In this document: in pieces, positions 1 through 8,000 of the stretch
Layout: the number at the start of each line of letters is the position of its first letter
Numbering within the stretch: the first letter of the stretch is position 1
From: Candidatus Kosakonia sp. 282A-S69
Lineage (GTDB): Bacteria > Pseudomonadota > Gammaproteobacteria > Enterobacterales > Enterobacteriaceae
Direction: 5' to 3'
NCBI RefSeq assembly: GCF_029433855.1
Contig: NZ_JAROAU010000003.1
Span: 1,141,256 to 1,205,255, forward strand
DNA: 64,000 nt
Notes under the pieces: generated by a model
Database searches by the model: none
What the model was told of the DNA's origin: nothing
The model's input: only the letters and a program-made list of their open reading frames with translations
Program-made: the position numbers and the translations under genes

Positions 1-1111
1 AAAAGCCGTTGTAGATCTGCGCGTCGACATTCTCCGACGGTACAAACGGCTCCGCTTCGGCGAAGAGTGCCAGCACTTTTTCGCGCACCTGCGGGTGGTC
101 ACGCAGGATCTGTAAATTATCGAGACAGCGCTGGCGGTCGATGCCGAGCCGCTCGGCATCCTCTGGCCGCAACGTATTGGCCTGCGCCAGCACCGGGCAC
201 TTGTTAAGATGCACCAGCTTAACCGGCACCGCAGCAGCATCCCCCAGCTCGCTCTTCGGCGTATAGAGGCGCTCACGCAGCGCATCGGCATCCAGCTCCA
301 GCAGCGGCGACATATCGCCTGCCAGATCAACCATAATCACCGCGTTGCGGTTTTCCGGGTGCCACGCCAGCGGCGCAACCCAACTGGTATTGCCGCGCGC
401 CGCGCCAAACATGCCAGAGACATGCACCAGCGGTTTCATCTGCGACACATCAATTAAGGTCGCCAGCTTCTGCTTGCTGCGATGGCTATAGAGATAGGCA
501 AACAGCTTCGGCTGCTTCGCTTTCACCAGCTGCGCCATGGCGATGGTGGCATAGACATCCGCCATCGCGTCGTGGGCGTTACTGTGTTCAATGCCGTTGG
601 CTTTGGTGAGGTGTTCAAGGCGGAAACTGGGCAGCCCCTCTTCATTCTCCGGCCAGTTGATCCCCTCCGGGCGCAGGGCGTAGCAGGCACGCATTACGTC
701 CAGCAGATCCCAGCGCGAGTTATGGTTTTGCCAGCTCCAGGCATAGGGATCGTAGAAGTTGCGGTAAAAAATATTACGCGTCACTTCATCATCAAAACGG
801 ACGTTGTTGTAGCCCACCACGCAAGTATTTGGCACCGTGAAGAGGGCGTGAATACGTTTCGCAAATGCCGCTTCGTTTTCACCTCTGGCGCGTGCCACCT
901 GCGGGGTAATCCCGGTGATCAGCACCGCTTCAGGCTGGGGAAGATAGTCATCGGCGGGTTTGCAGTAGAAGACTTCCGGCTCGCCGAGAGTCGTGAAATC
1001 GGCATCGGTGCGCAGCGCGGCGAATTGCGCCGGGCGATCCAGCGCGGGGCTGGTTCCGAAGGTCTCGTAATCATGAAAAAGAAATGTCGGGGTAGCCGGG
1101 GAATCAGACAC
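1..1111 (-). CDS. sbcB: Exodeoxyribonuclease I (3' part cut by window edge)
   Basis: Exonuclease I degrades single-stranded DNA 3'->5' and acts in recombination and mismatch repair. The minus-strand reading frame opens with FLFHDYETFG, the DEDD-family exonuclease motif I (D14 and E16 here), followed by the well conserved CKPADDYLPQP and LITGITPQ blocks. About 370 of the usual ~475 codons are inside the window; the C-terminal part lies beyond base 1. The frame has a stop just upstream (TGA at 1127-1129), so the only reasonable start is GTG at 1109-1111, preceded by AGGA. It is divergent from dacD, as in E. coli. Identity is from remembered family sequence; confidence is high. Confidence 0.93.
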   Translation of the reverse strand, partial: MSDSPATPTFLFHDYETFGTSPALDRPAQFAALRTDADFTTLGEPEVFYCKPADDYLPQPEAVLITGITPQVARARGENEAAFAKRIHALFTVPNTCVVGYNNVRFDDEVTRNIFYRNFYDPYAWSWQNHNSRWDLLDVMRACYALRPEGINWPENEEGLPSFRLEHLTKANGIEHSNAHDAMADVYATIAMAQLVKAKQPKLFAYLYSHRSKQKLATLIDVSQMKPLVHVSGMFGAARGNTSWVAPLAWHPENRNAVIMVDLAGDMSPLLELDADALRERLYTPKSELGDAAAVPVKLVHLNKCPVLAQANTLRPEDAERLGIDRQRCLDNLQILRDHPQVREKVLALFAEAEPFVPSENVDAQIYNGF

Positions 1112-1320
1112 CAGAAGCTCATCCTGTCAGAAAGTATGCCGACTATGGTAAACCATCGTCGCCCGTGTGCCGAAGAAAAACCGTGCCAGCTTACGGCGTA
1201 ACACGCAAAAACAGGGGCTTAAAAATGATTTATGTCACATTTCTTTGCAATTTTGCCAGGTAACGACACACGAAGTTCCGTACAAAGGACGCCCCTTTCC
1301 GAAGTATTGAGGATATTTCA

Positions 1321-2481
1321 TTGAAACGCCGTTTGTTTGCTGCTTCATTGTTGGCGGTGAGCGTCCATTGCGCTCAGGCCGACGACCTCCCATTTGCCCC
1401 TCAACCCCCGGCAGTGCAGGCCGGATCATGGGTGTTGATGGACTACACAACCGGGCAAATCTTAACTGCGGGGCATGAGCATCAGCAGCGTAATCCGGCG
1501 AGTCTGACGAAATTGATGACCGGCTATGTCGTCGATCGCGCGATTGATAGCCATCGCATCAGTGCCGATGATGTTGTGACGGTTGGCAAAGATGCCTGGG
1601 CGCAGGGCAACCCGGTGTTTGCCGGCTCGTCACTTATGTTCCTGAAGCCTGGCGACCGTCTGACCGTGCGCGATTTGAGTCGCGGGCTGATTGTGGATTC
1701 CGGCAATGACGCCTGCGTGGCGCTGGCGGATCACGTTGCTGGCGGGGAGCCGCAGTTCGTGGCAATGATGAACGACTATGTGCAGAAACTGAACCTGCGT
1801 GATACCCACTTTGAAACGGTACACGGCCTGGATGCGCCGGGGCAGCACAGCTCGGCCTACGATCTGGCGGTGTTATCTCGCGCCATTATTCACGGCGAGC
1901 CGGATTTCTATCACATGTACAGCGAAAAGAGCCTGACGTGGAATGGCATCACGCAGCAGAACCGCAATGGCCTTTTATGGGACAAAAGCCTGAATGTCGA
2001 TGGGCTGAAGACGGGCCACACCTCTGGCGCTGGTTTTAACCTGATCGCCTCAAGTGTGGATGGTCAGCGGCGTTTGATTGCGGTGATCATGGGGGCGGAC
2101 AGCCCGAAAGGGCGCGAAGAGCAGGCGCGCAAGCTGCTGCACTGGGGCCAGCAGAACTTCGATACGGTTGAGATCCTGCGTAACGGTAAAAAAGTGGGCA
2201 GCGAACGCGTCTGGTATGGCGATAAAGAGCAGATTGCCGTCGGCACCGATGAGGATCGCTGGCTGGTGCTGCCGAAAGCGGAACTGCAAAACATCAAAGC
2301 CAAATATGTGCTGGACAGCAAAGAACTAGAAGCGCCCCTTGCCGCGCATCAGCGCGTCGGTGAAATCCAGCTGTATGACCGCGATAAAGTGATCGCCAAA
2401 ATGCCGCTGGTGACGCTAGAGAGCGTTGGCAAAGGTGGGCTCTTCTCCCGTCTGAGCGACTACCTGCACCACAAAGGGTGA
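1321..2481 (+). CDS. dacD: D-alanyl-D-alanine carboxypeptidase DacD (PBP6b)
   Basis: Periplasmic low-molecular-weight penicillin-binding protein that removes the terminal D-Ala from peptidoglycan pentapeptides. The 386-residue product has an N-terminal signal peptide (about residues 1-20). The three penicillin-binding motifs are present: SLTK at 61-64 (catalytic Ser61), SGN at 127-129 and KTG at 230-232. A PBP5-type C-terminal domain follows, ending in an amphipathic membrane-anchoring tail (FSRLSDYLHHKG). The start is TTG with a GAGG ribosome site about 8 nt upstream; no better in-frame ATG precedes the signal peptide. The gene is divergent from sbcB and single, with sbmC downstream under its own promoter. 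Confidence 0.95.
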   Translation: MKRRLFAASLLAVSVHCAQADDLPFAPQPPAVQAGSWVLMDYTTGQILTAGHEHQQRNPASLTKLMTGYVVDRAIDSHRISADDVVTVGKDAWAQGNPVFAGSSLMFLKPGDRLTVRDLSRGLIVDSGNDACVALADHVAGGEPQFVAMMNDYVQKLNLRDTHFETVHGLDAPGQHSSAYDLAVLSRAIIHGEPDFYHMYSEKSLTWNGITQQNRNGLLWDKSLNVDGLKTGHTSGAGFNLIASSVDGQRRLIAVIMGADSPKGREEQARKLLHWGQQNFDTVEILRNGKKVGSERVWYGDKEQIAVGTDEDRWLVLPKAELQNIKAKYVLDSKELEAPLAAHQRVGEIQLYDRDKVIAKMPLVTLESVGKGGLFSRLSDYLHHKG

Positions 2482-2565
2482 CCAGCGTGCGGGCAGAGTG
2501 GCAGGCTTGCGAGTCTGCTCGCATAATTGACGCGTGCGGCAAGCCGGATGGTCGCCGGGTAGATA

Positions 2566-2585
2566 TACTGTACAGACAAACAGTA
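2566..2585 (+). promoter_or_regulatory. LexA (SOS) box of sbmC
   Basis: TACTGTACAGACAAACAGTA is a CTGT-N8-ACAG palindrome matching the LexA consensus, 17 bases before the sbmC start codon. sbmC is a known SOS gene in E. coli, so LexA repression released by DNA damage is the expected control. Confidence 0.9.
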
Positions 2586-2602
2586 ACGCGCAGGAGGTCA
2601 TG

Positions 2603-3076
2603 ATGGGCTACAACGTTAAACAAGTAGAGCAGCGCCGTATCGCCGGGTTTCATCTGGTGGGGCCGTGGGAAGAGAAGGTCAAGCAGGGCTTCCAGCAGCT
2701 GCTGCTGTGGGTTGAGAATAACCAGCTCCAGCCGCTGGAGTGGGTGAGCGTCTATTACGATAATCCGGACGACGTGCCGCCGGAAAAGCTGCGCTGTGAT
2801 GTTGCCATCACCGTCGAGCGCGATTTCCAGGTGCCTGTTAACAGCGCAGGCGTTATCACCACCGATATTCCCGGCGGCCACTACGCGGTGATGGGCGCGC
2901 GGGTGCATAACGAAGAGTTTGAAAGCAGCTGGAATCTCTTTTTCGATGAGCTGTTGGGTGATACCTCGGTGCAGATTGCCGCAGGTCCCTGTTTTGAGAT
3001 CTACCAGAACGACGGCAAGCGCGACGGTTTCTGGGATATTGAGATGTATATCCCCGTCGAACCGAACGCCCACTAA
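2603..3076 (+). CDS. sbmC: DNA gyrase inhibitor SbmC (GyrI)
   Basis: GyrI/SbmC is a small cytoplasmic protein that binds gyrase, modulates supercoiling and protects against microcin B17 and alkylating damage. The product is 157 residues, the same length as the E. coli protein, and carries the family blocks AGFHLVGPWE, YYDNPDD, KLRCDVAITV and the C-terminal CFEIYQNDG...GFWDIEMYIPV (SRPBCC-like GyrI domain over the whole length). Two ATGs are adjacent (2600, 2603); the second has correct spacing to the strong CAGGAGG site at 2591-2597. A LexA box lies directly upstream and a rho-independent terminator directly downstream. Confidence 0.94.
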   Translation: MGYNVKQVEQRRIAGFHLVGPWEEKVKQGFQQLLLWVENNQLQPLEWVSVYYDNPDDVPPEKLRCDVAITVERDFQVPVNSAGVITTDIPGGHYAVMGARVHNEEFESSWNLFFDELLGDTSVQIAAGPCFEIYQNDGKRDGFWDIEMYIPVEPNAH

Positions 3077-3089
3077 TGCAGGGCAGGGT

Positions 3090-3129
3090 AAAAAAGGCCG
3101 CGAGAGTGATACTGGCGGCCCCTTTTTTT
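3090..3129 (+). terminator. Rho-independent terminator after sbmC
   Basis: Inverted repeat GGCCGC/GCGGCC separated by 13 bases and followed by CC and a run of seven T, starting 14 bases after the sbmC stop. Confidence 0.75.
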
Positions 3130-3200
3130 GTCCTGACAGGGCATCGGTGCGGAAAAATACCGCTACAATTGCGCCTCTCTTTTTAACCCGGAGCCTGGCT

Positions 3201-4259
3201 GTGCGTCGCGACAAATCCCTCAGCCCTTTTGAAATACGACTTTATCGCCACTACCGCATCGTGCACGGCGTGCGCATCGCGCTGGCGTTTATCTTCACCT
3301 TTTTGCTCATCCGCCTGCTTAATGTTCCGGAGGGCACCTGGCCGTTGATCACGCTGGTGGTGCTGATGGGGCCAATCTCCTTCTGGGGCAACGTTGTGCC
3401 TCGCGCCTTTGAGCGTATCGGCGGCACCATTTTCGGCGCGGTGCTGGGGCTGGTGGCGTTAAGGCTGGAGCTCTACTCGTTGCCACTGATGCTGCTGTGG
3501 TGCGCCGCCGCCATGTTTCTCTGCGGCTGGCTGGCGCTCGGCAAAAAGCCTTACCAGGCGTTGCTGATTGGTATCACGCTTGCGGTCGTCGTGGGGGGGC
3601 CTAGCGGCGATATGCATACAGCGCTGTGGCGCGGTGGCGATGTGATTATCGGTTCGCTCCTCGCCATGCTCTTTACCGGCATCTGGCCGCAGCGCGCTTT
3701 TTTGCACTGGCGCATCCAGATGGCAAACTATGTTACGGCCTTCAACCGCGTCTACCAGGGCGGGTTTTCACGCAACCTGGTGGAGCGCCCGCGGCTGGAA
3801 AAACAGCTGCAAAAAATCCTCAACGACGTGGTGAAGATGCGCGGGCTGATTACACCCGCCTGTAAAGAGACCCATATCCAGAAAGCGATCTTTGAGGCGA
3901 TCCAGACCGTCAGCCGCAATATGGTCTGCATGCTGGAGCTGCAAATCAACGCGCACTGGAGTTCACGTGCCAGCCATTTTGTGATGATTAACGCCAGCAC
4001 GCTGCAGGAGACACAGCAGATGACGCAGCAGACGCTGCTCACCATCGCCCACGCGCTCTATGAGGGTAACCCGCAGCCGATACTGGCAAACACGGAAAAA
4101 CTTAACGATATCGTCGCTGAACTGCGGCAGTTGATTGGCGAACATCAGGGCGATGCGGTCACGGAAACCTCGATTCACGGCTATGTCTGGCTCAGCATGG
4201 AGCTGGCGCGCCAGCTGGAGTTGTTATCGCATTTGATCTGCCGGGCGCTGCGCAAATAA
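3201..4259 (+). CDS. yeeA: FUSC-family inner-membrane protein YeeA
   Basis: Member of the FUSC/aromatic-acid-exporter-like family of inner-membrane proteins; the transported compound is not established. The 352-residue product equals E. coli YeeA in length. The N-terminal half has about six hydrophobic segments (residues ~25-170, including the conserved WPLITLVVLMGPISFWGNVV region). The C-terminal half is soluble and helical, with RPRLEKQLQKIL and ending in LLSHLICRALRK. The frame is open further upstream, but GTG at 3201 with a CGGAG site gives the family length and N-terminus (VRRDKSLSPFE). It stands alone between the sbmC terminator and tmaR. Confidence 0.92.
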   Translation: MRRDKSLSPFEIRLYRHYRIVHGVRIALAFIFTFLLIRLLNVPEGTWPLITLVVLMGPISFWGNVVPRAFERIGGTIFGAVLGLVALRLELYSLPLMLLWCAAAMFLCGWLALGKKPYQALLIGITLAVVVGGPSGDMHTALWRGGDVIIGSLLAMLFTGIWPQRAFLHWRIQMANYVTAFNRVYQGGFSRNLVERPRLEKQLQKILNDVVKMRGLITPACKETHIQKAIFEAIQTVSRNMVCMLELQINAHWSSRASHFVMINASTLQETQQMTQQTLLTIAHALYEGNPQPILANTEKLNDIVAELRQLIGEHQGDAVTETSIHGYVWLSMELARQLELLSHLICRALRK

Positions 4260-4425
4260 ACGGCTAATAACGCCCTCGGGCTGCCAGGTTGTTTCGATTC
4301 AGCTATATTTGCGGTTATGATAGCCAGCAGGAAAACTTATTGTCATATGCCACTGCTTTGGGTAGGTTTGCCTCTCAGGTGATGGCCTTAACGAATCCGA
4401 ATCTCAATTAATCAGGGGTGTCAAA

Positions 4426-4761
4426 ATGGAAACAACCAAGCCTTCATTCCAGGACGTTCTGGAATTTGTGCGTCTGTTCCGTCGCAAAAACAAACTGCAG
4501 CGCGAAATTCAGGACGTTGAGAAAAAGATCCGTGATAACCAGAAACGCGTTCTGCTGCTGGACAACCTCAGCGACTACATCAAGCCGGGCATGAGCGTTG
4601 AAGCCATTCAGGGCATTATCGCCAGCATGCGTACCGACTACGAAGATCGCGTTGATGACTACATCATCAAAAACGCCGAGCTGTCGAAAGAGCGCCGCGA
4701 AATCTCCAAAAAACTGAAAACCATGGGCGAGCTGAAATCGGTCGAACACAAAGCCGAGTAA
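4426..4761 (+). CDS. tmaR: Pole-localizer protein TmaR (YeeX)
   Basis: TmaR is a small coiled-coil protein that forms a polar cluster and, in E. coli, recruits enzyme I of the sugar phosphotransferase system to the cell pole. The 111-residue product is nearly identical to the E. coli protein as remembered (109 residues): it begins [20 protein letters not shown] and contains the [20 protein letters not shown] block, then a second helix rich in Lys and Glu. Heptad-like charged helices at about residues 18-45 and 75-105 fit a coiled coil. An AGGGGTG site precedes the ATG, and a hairpin terminator follows the stop. Confidence 0.95.
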   Translation: METTKPSFQDVLEFVRLFRRKNKLQREIQDVEKKIRDNQKRVLLLDNLSDYIKPGMSVEAIQGIIASMRTDYEDRVDDYIIKNAELSKERREISKKLKTMGELKSVEHKAE

Positions 4762-4769
4762 GCGTCTGC

Positions 4770-4805
4770 ACGGTGAGAGCCTTGTCTCTCACCGTCATCT
4801 TTTTC
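4770..4805 (+). terminator. Rho-independent terminator after tmaR
   Basis: Hairpin ACGGTGAGA...TCTCACCGT immediately after the tmaR stop codon, followed shortly by five T. Confidence 0.75.
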
Positions 4806-4938
4806 CACTCCACTTCCCCTTTTCCTTCCCCCTTTTTCTAAATCACCCATAAAAACCAGGCCTTTCTCTCTTTGCAGAGTGATAAAATGCGCCGCGCAGA
4901 TCGTAAACCAGGATGCTCAAACATCATCAGGAGCCAGC

Positions 4939-5484
4939 ATGTTAACGCTTGTCACCGGCGGCGCGCGCAGCGGCAAAAGCCGTCATGCCGAATCGTTAGT
5001 CAGCCCCGCACCGCGCGTGTTGTATATCGCCACCGCACAAATTTTTGATGAAGAGATGGCGGCGCGTATCGCCCACCATCGCCAGAGCCGCCCGGCGCAC
5101 TGGCGCACGGAAGAGCGCTGGCAGCAGTTAAGCAATATCATCGCCGCGCACAACGATCCGGAAGAAGCGATCGTGCTGGAGTGCATCACGACGCTGGTGA
5201 CTAATCTGCTCTTCGCCTTTGGCGGCAACGACGATATCGGGAAATGGGATTACGCCGCGCTGGAGATGCAGGTGCAACAGGAGATCGAGGTACTGCTCGC
5301 TGCCTGCAACGCCTGTCCCGCCCGGGTGGTGATGGTAACGAATGAAGTTGGAATGGGGATCGTGCCGGAAAACCGTCTGGCGCGGCACTTTCGTGATATT
5401 GCCGGGCGTGTCAATCAGCGGCTGGCGCAGGCCGCCGATGAGGTCTGGCTGGTGGTTTCGGGAATTGGAGTAAAAATAAAATGA
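4939..5484 (+). CDS. cobU: Adenosylcobinamide kinase / guanylyltransferase
   Basis: CobU phosphorylates adenosylcobinamide and then transfers GMP from GTP to it, the first step of assembling the lower nucleotide loop of vitamin B12. The product is 181 residues like E. coli CobU. It has a P-loop GGARSGKS at residues 7-14, His46 of the conserved RIAHHR (the guanylylated histidine known in Salmonella), and the C-terminal [12 protein letters not shown] and DIAGRVNQ blocks. The ATG at 4939 has a CAGGAG site; an upstream in-frame ATG would add 20 residues not seen in the family. The stop overlaps the cobS start by 4 nt. The corrin-ring genes are not in this window, so cobinamide salvage is the likely job. 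Confidence 0.95.
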   Translation: MLTLVTGGARSGKSRHAESLVSPAPRVLYIATAQIFDEEMAARIAHHRQSRPAHWRTEERWQQLSNIIAAHNDPEEAIVLECITTLVTNLLFAFGGNDDIGKWDYAALEMQVQQEIEVLLAACNACPARVVMVTNEVGMGIVPENRLARHFRDIAGRVNQRLAQAADEVWLVVSGIGVKIK

Positions 5485-6221
5485 TCAAGTTGTTCTTCGC
5501 CACATTATCGTTTATCAGCCGCATTCCGGTACCGGGCCGCTGGGTACAGGGGCTGGATGGCGCGGATTATGTGCGTGGGATCACCACTTTTCCGCTGGTT
5601 GGCCTGCTGCTTGGCGGCCTGAGCGGCTTTCTTTTCATCATGTTACACACCTGGTGCGGTGCGCCACTGGCGGCGCTGTTGAGCGTGCTGGCGCTGGCAC
5701 TGCTGACCGGTGGTTTCCATCTCGATGGTCTGGCAGACACTTGCGACGGCATTTTCTCTGCCCGCCGACGCGAGCGGATGCTGGAGATCATGCGCGACAG
5801 CCGTCTCGGCACGCACGGTGGGCTGGCGCTGGTGTTTGTGCTGGTGGCAAAAATCCTTGTGCTCAGCGAGCTACAGCTGCGCGATGCGCCCATGATAGCG
5901 GCGCTGGCGGCGGCCTGCGCCGTCGGGCGCGGCTGCTCAGTGCTGCTGATGTTCGGTCACCGCTACGCCCGCAACGAAGGGCTGGGCAATCTGTTTATAG
6001 GCAAGGTTTCCGGTAGAGATACACTCGTCACCTTAATCATCACCGCACTGTTAACCATGGCGTTGCTTGGCGCGCAAGGCGTGTTGGCGCTGCTGGTCAC
6101 CATGGTGGCGGTGTTCCTGCTCGGCTGGCTGCTCAAGCGCACCCTCGGCGGGCAGACCGGCGACACCCTTGGCGCGGCGATTGAGCTTGGCGAAGTTATC
6201 TTCCTGTTCGCGCTGCTCTGA
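5481..6221 (+). CDS. cobS: Adenosylcobinamide-GDP ribazoletransferase
   Basis: Inner-membrane cobalamin synthase that joins adenosylcobinamide-GDP with alpha-ribazole (or its 5'-phosphate). The 246-residue product is strongly hydrophobic with several membrane helices. It carries the family signature [14 protein letters not shown] (about residues 76-89) with its acidic residues, followed by [15 protein letters not shown]. The start overlaps the end of cobU by 4 nt (ATGA), so translation is probably coupled. cobT follows after 19 nt, completing the cobUST operon. Confidence 0.95.
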   Translation: MIKLFFATLSFISRIPVPGRWVQGLDGADYVRGITTFPLVGLLLGGLSGFLFIMLHTWCGAPLAALLSVLALALLTGGFHLDGLADTCDGIFSARRRERMLEIMRDSRLGTHGGLALVFVLVAKILVLSELQLRDAPMIAALAAACAVGRGCSVLLMFGHRYARNEGLGNLFIGKVSGRDTLVTLIITALLTMALLGAQGVLALLVTMVAVFLLGWLLKRTLGGQTGDTLGAAIELGEVIFLFALL

Positions 6222-6240
6222 CCCCTTAACGAGAGACGTA

Positions 6241-7299
6241 ATGCAGACATTCGCGACAATATTAGCCGCCATTCCGGCACCCGACGAAGGGGCGATGGCG
6301 TGCGCGCAGCGGCATCTGGATGGGTTACTTAAGCCGGTTGGCAGCCTCGGGCGGCTTGAGGCGCTGGCGGTGCAACTGGCGGGGATGCCCGGCCTTCAGG
6401 GGGCACTGCGGGTAGAGGAGAAGGCGCTGATTGTGCTCTGCGCCGATCATGGCGTCTGGCATGAAGGGGTAACGGTTTCGCCGAAAGCGGTAACCGCTAT
6501 TCAGGCTGCGAATATGGTGCAGGCCAACACTGGCGTGTGCGTGCTGGCAGCGCAGGCCGGGGCGAAGGTGCATGTGCTGGATGTCGGGATTGACGCGGCG
6601 CCGATCCCTGGGCTTATCAATATGAAAGTGGCGCGCGGTAGCGGCAACATTGCGACCGGCCCGGCAATGGGGGCGGCGCAGGCGGAAGCCGTTTTGCTCT
6701 CGACAATGGATTATACCCGCCAGCTTGCTGAGCAAGGGGTGAAACTGTTTGGCGTCGGCGAACTGGGAATGGCGAACACCACCCCAGCTGCGGCGGTGGT
6801 CAGCGTGTTAACGGGAAGTGCGCCGCAAGCGGTGGTGGGGCTGGGGGCTAATCTGCCGGAATCATTGCGGGATCATAAAGTGCAGGTGGTGAGCAGGGCG
6901 CTTGCCGTTAATCAGCCGGATGCGGCAGACGGGCTGGACGTGCTGGCAAAAGTGGGCGGCTACGATCTGCTGGGGATGACCGGCGTGATGCTCGGCGCGG
7001 CTTCGTGCGGGCTGCCGGTGGTGCTGGATGGCTTTCTCTCTTACGCCTCAGCGCTGGCGGCATGCCGGATAGCGCCGCAGGTGAAACCCTATTTGATCCC
7101 CTCGCATCTCTCCGCCGAGAAAGGAGCGCGTATTGCACTCGCGGCGCTCGGTCTTGAACCCTATCTCTCCATGGAGATGCGCTTAGGCGAGGGCAGCGGC
7201 GCGGCGCTGGCGATGCCGCTGGTGGATGCCGCCTGCGCGATTTACAACCAGATGGGCACGCTGGCAGGCAGCAATATTGTGTTGCCGCCTGTGCAGTGA
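6241..7299 (+). CDS. cobT: Nicotinate-nucleotide--dimethylbenzimidazole phosphoribosyltransferase
   Basis: CobT makes alpha-ribazole 5'-phosphate from nicotinate mononucleotide and dimethylbenzimidazole, supplying the lower ligand for CobS. The 352-residue product has the expected [15 protein letters not shown] start, the [15 protein letters not shown] region and the C-terminal [13 protein letters not shown], in which Glu317 is the catalytic base known from Salmonella; the residue number also matches. An open frame reaches back inside cobS, but ATG 6241 gives the family N-terminus. It is the last gene of the cobUST operon, followed by a REP cluster. Confidence 0.95.
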   Translation: MQTFATILAAIPAPDEGAMACAQRHLDGLLKPVGSLGRLEALAVQLAGMPGLQGALRVEEKALIVLCADHGVWHEGVTVSPKAVTAIQAANMVQANTGVCVLAAQAGAKVHVLDVGIDAAPIPGLINMKVARGSGNIATGPAMGAAQAEAVLLSTMDYTRQLAEQGVKLFGVGELGMANTTPAAAVVSVLTGSAPQAVVGLGANLPESLRDHKVQVVSRALAVNQPDAADGLDVLAKVGGYDLLGMTGVMLGAASCGLPVVLDGFLSYASALAACRIAPQVKPYLIPSHLSAEKGARIALAALGLEPYLSMEMRLGEGSGAALAMPLVDAACAIYNQMGTLAGSNIVLPPVQ

Positions 7300-7301
7300 G
7301 C

Positions 7302-7463
7302 GTTGCCGGGGCGCGCTGCGCTTATCCGGCCTACAAAACATCATTCTTTTGGTTTGCATAGGCCGGATAAGGCATTTATGCCGCCATCCGGCAACAGCGC
7401 AGATGCAACAAACCGGTCTCTATTCCGTAGGCCGGATAGGGCAGTAATGCCGCCATCCGGCAA
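7302..7463. repeat. Cluster of three REP (palindromic) elements
   Basis: Three copies of the enterobacterial REP motif lie between cobT and the ArsR-type gene: about 7302-7338 (inverted: CTTATCCGGCCTAC), 7359-7394 (TAGGCCGGATAAGGC...GCCGCCATCCGGCA) and 7427-7463 (TAGGCCGGATAGGGC...GCCGCCATCCGGCA). Head-to-head and tandem arrangement makes a BIME-like unit. It sits between convergent genes (cobT plus, regulator minus), the usual place for such elements, and may protect mRNA 3' ends or bind gyrase. Confidence 0.9.
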
Positions 7464-7470
7464 ACGCCGC

Positions 7471-7782
7471 TCACTCCTCGCGCTGCATCACCTGCAACAG
7501 CGTATCCAGCAAGCCCGGGAAACAGATATCCAGATCTTCGCGGCGCAGTGAAATCATATTCTCCCGCCCCTGCGGGCGCTGCCATACCACGCCGCTGTCG
7601 CGCAGCACGCGCCAGTGATGGGTCATGGTCGATTTCGCCACCTCCTGCGGACGCAGCGTATTGCAGCTCATTTCACTGCCGTCGGCGAGGCGCCTGATTA
7701 TGGCCAGGCGCAGCGGGTTGCCGAGCGCAAAAAGCACATTTTCCAGGCGAAACTGCTCACGTTCAGGGTGGTTAGCGATCAT
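7471..7782 (-). CDS. ArsR-type winged-helix transcriptional regulator
   Basis: A 103-residue DNA-binding protein. The sequence LENVLFALGNPLRLAIIRRLADG is the classic ArsR/SmtB helix-turn-helix entry, and KSTMTHHWRVLRDSGVV is the recognition helix with wing (roughly residues 52-68). The metal-binding ELCVC motif of ArsR/SmtB metal sensors is absent and no cysteine pair is visible, so the signal is unknown. ATG 7782 follows an AGGAAAAG site; the open frame upstream of it has no family similarity. It is divergent from the EF-G paralogue at 8001, and the 218-base gap between them is the obvious place for shared operators. Confidence 0.85.
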   Translation of the reverse strand: MIANHPEREQFRLENVLFALGNPLRLAIIRRLADGSEMSCNTLRPQEVAKSTMTHHWRVLRDSGVVWQRPQGRENMISLRREDLDICFPGLLDTLLQVMQREE

Positions 7783-8000
7783 ACTTTTCCTGTAGTAACG
7801 ATGGGGCTGCGGCTGACTCAGCGGCGCTACTATACGCAAACTGCCCGCCTGACGCCATGAGCGCCTCCCCGGATTCACCAATCGAAAGAATAGTAAAAAT
7901 AGTTCGAATATACTCGTACAGTTGTACTATGCTAAACGCCGTTAAACCTCTGCGGCTCATTCGGGCCGCCAACTGACAGTCAACAGACTAAGGACGCATC

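Noticed and set aside
2294-3214. 306-codon minus-strand frame opposite dacD end, sbmC and yeeA start
   Set aside because: Antisense shadow covering the sbmC gene, its LexA box and terminator; no domain recognised.
4802-4938. Cobalamin riboswitch before cobU
   Set aside because: The B12-box core (GCCACTG-like) and the long paired elements are not visible in the 137 bases between the tmaR terminator and cobU.
7303-7551. Open frames across the REP cluster
   Set aside because: They consist of translated palindromic repeats and are not genes.
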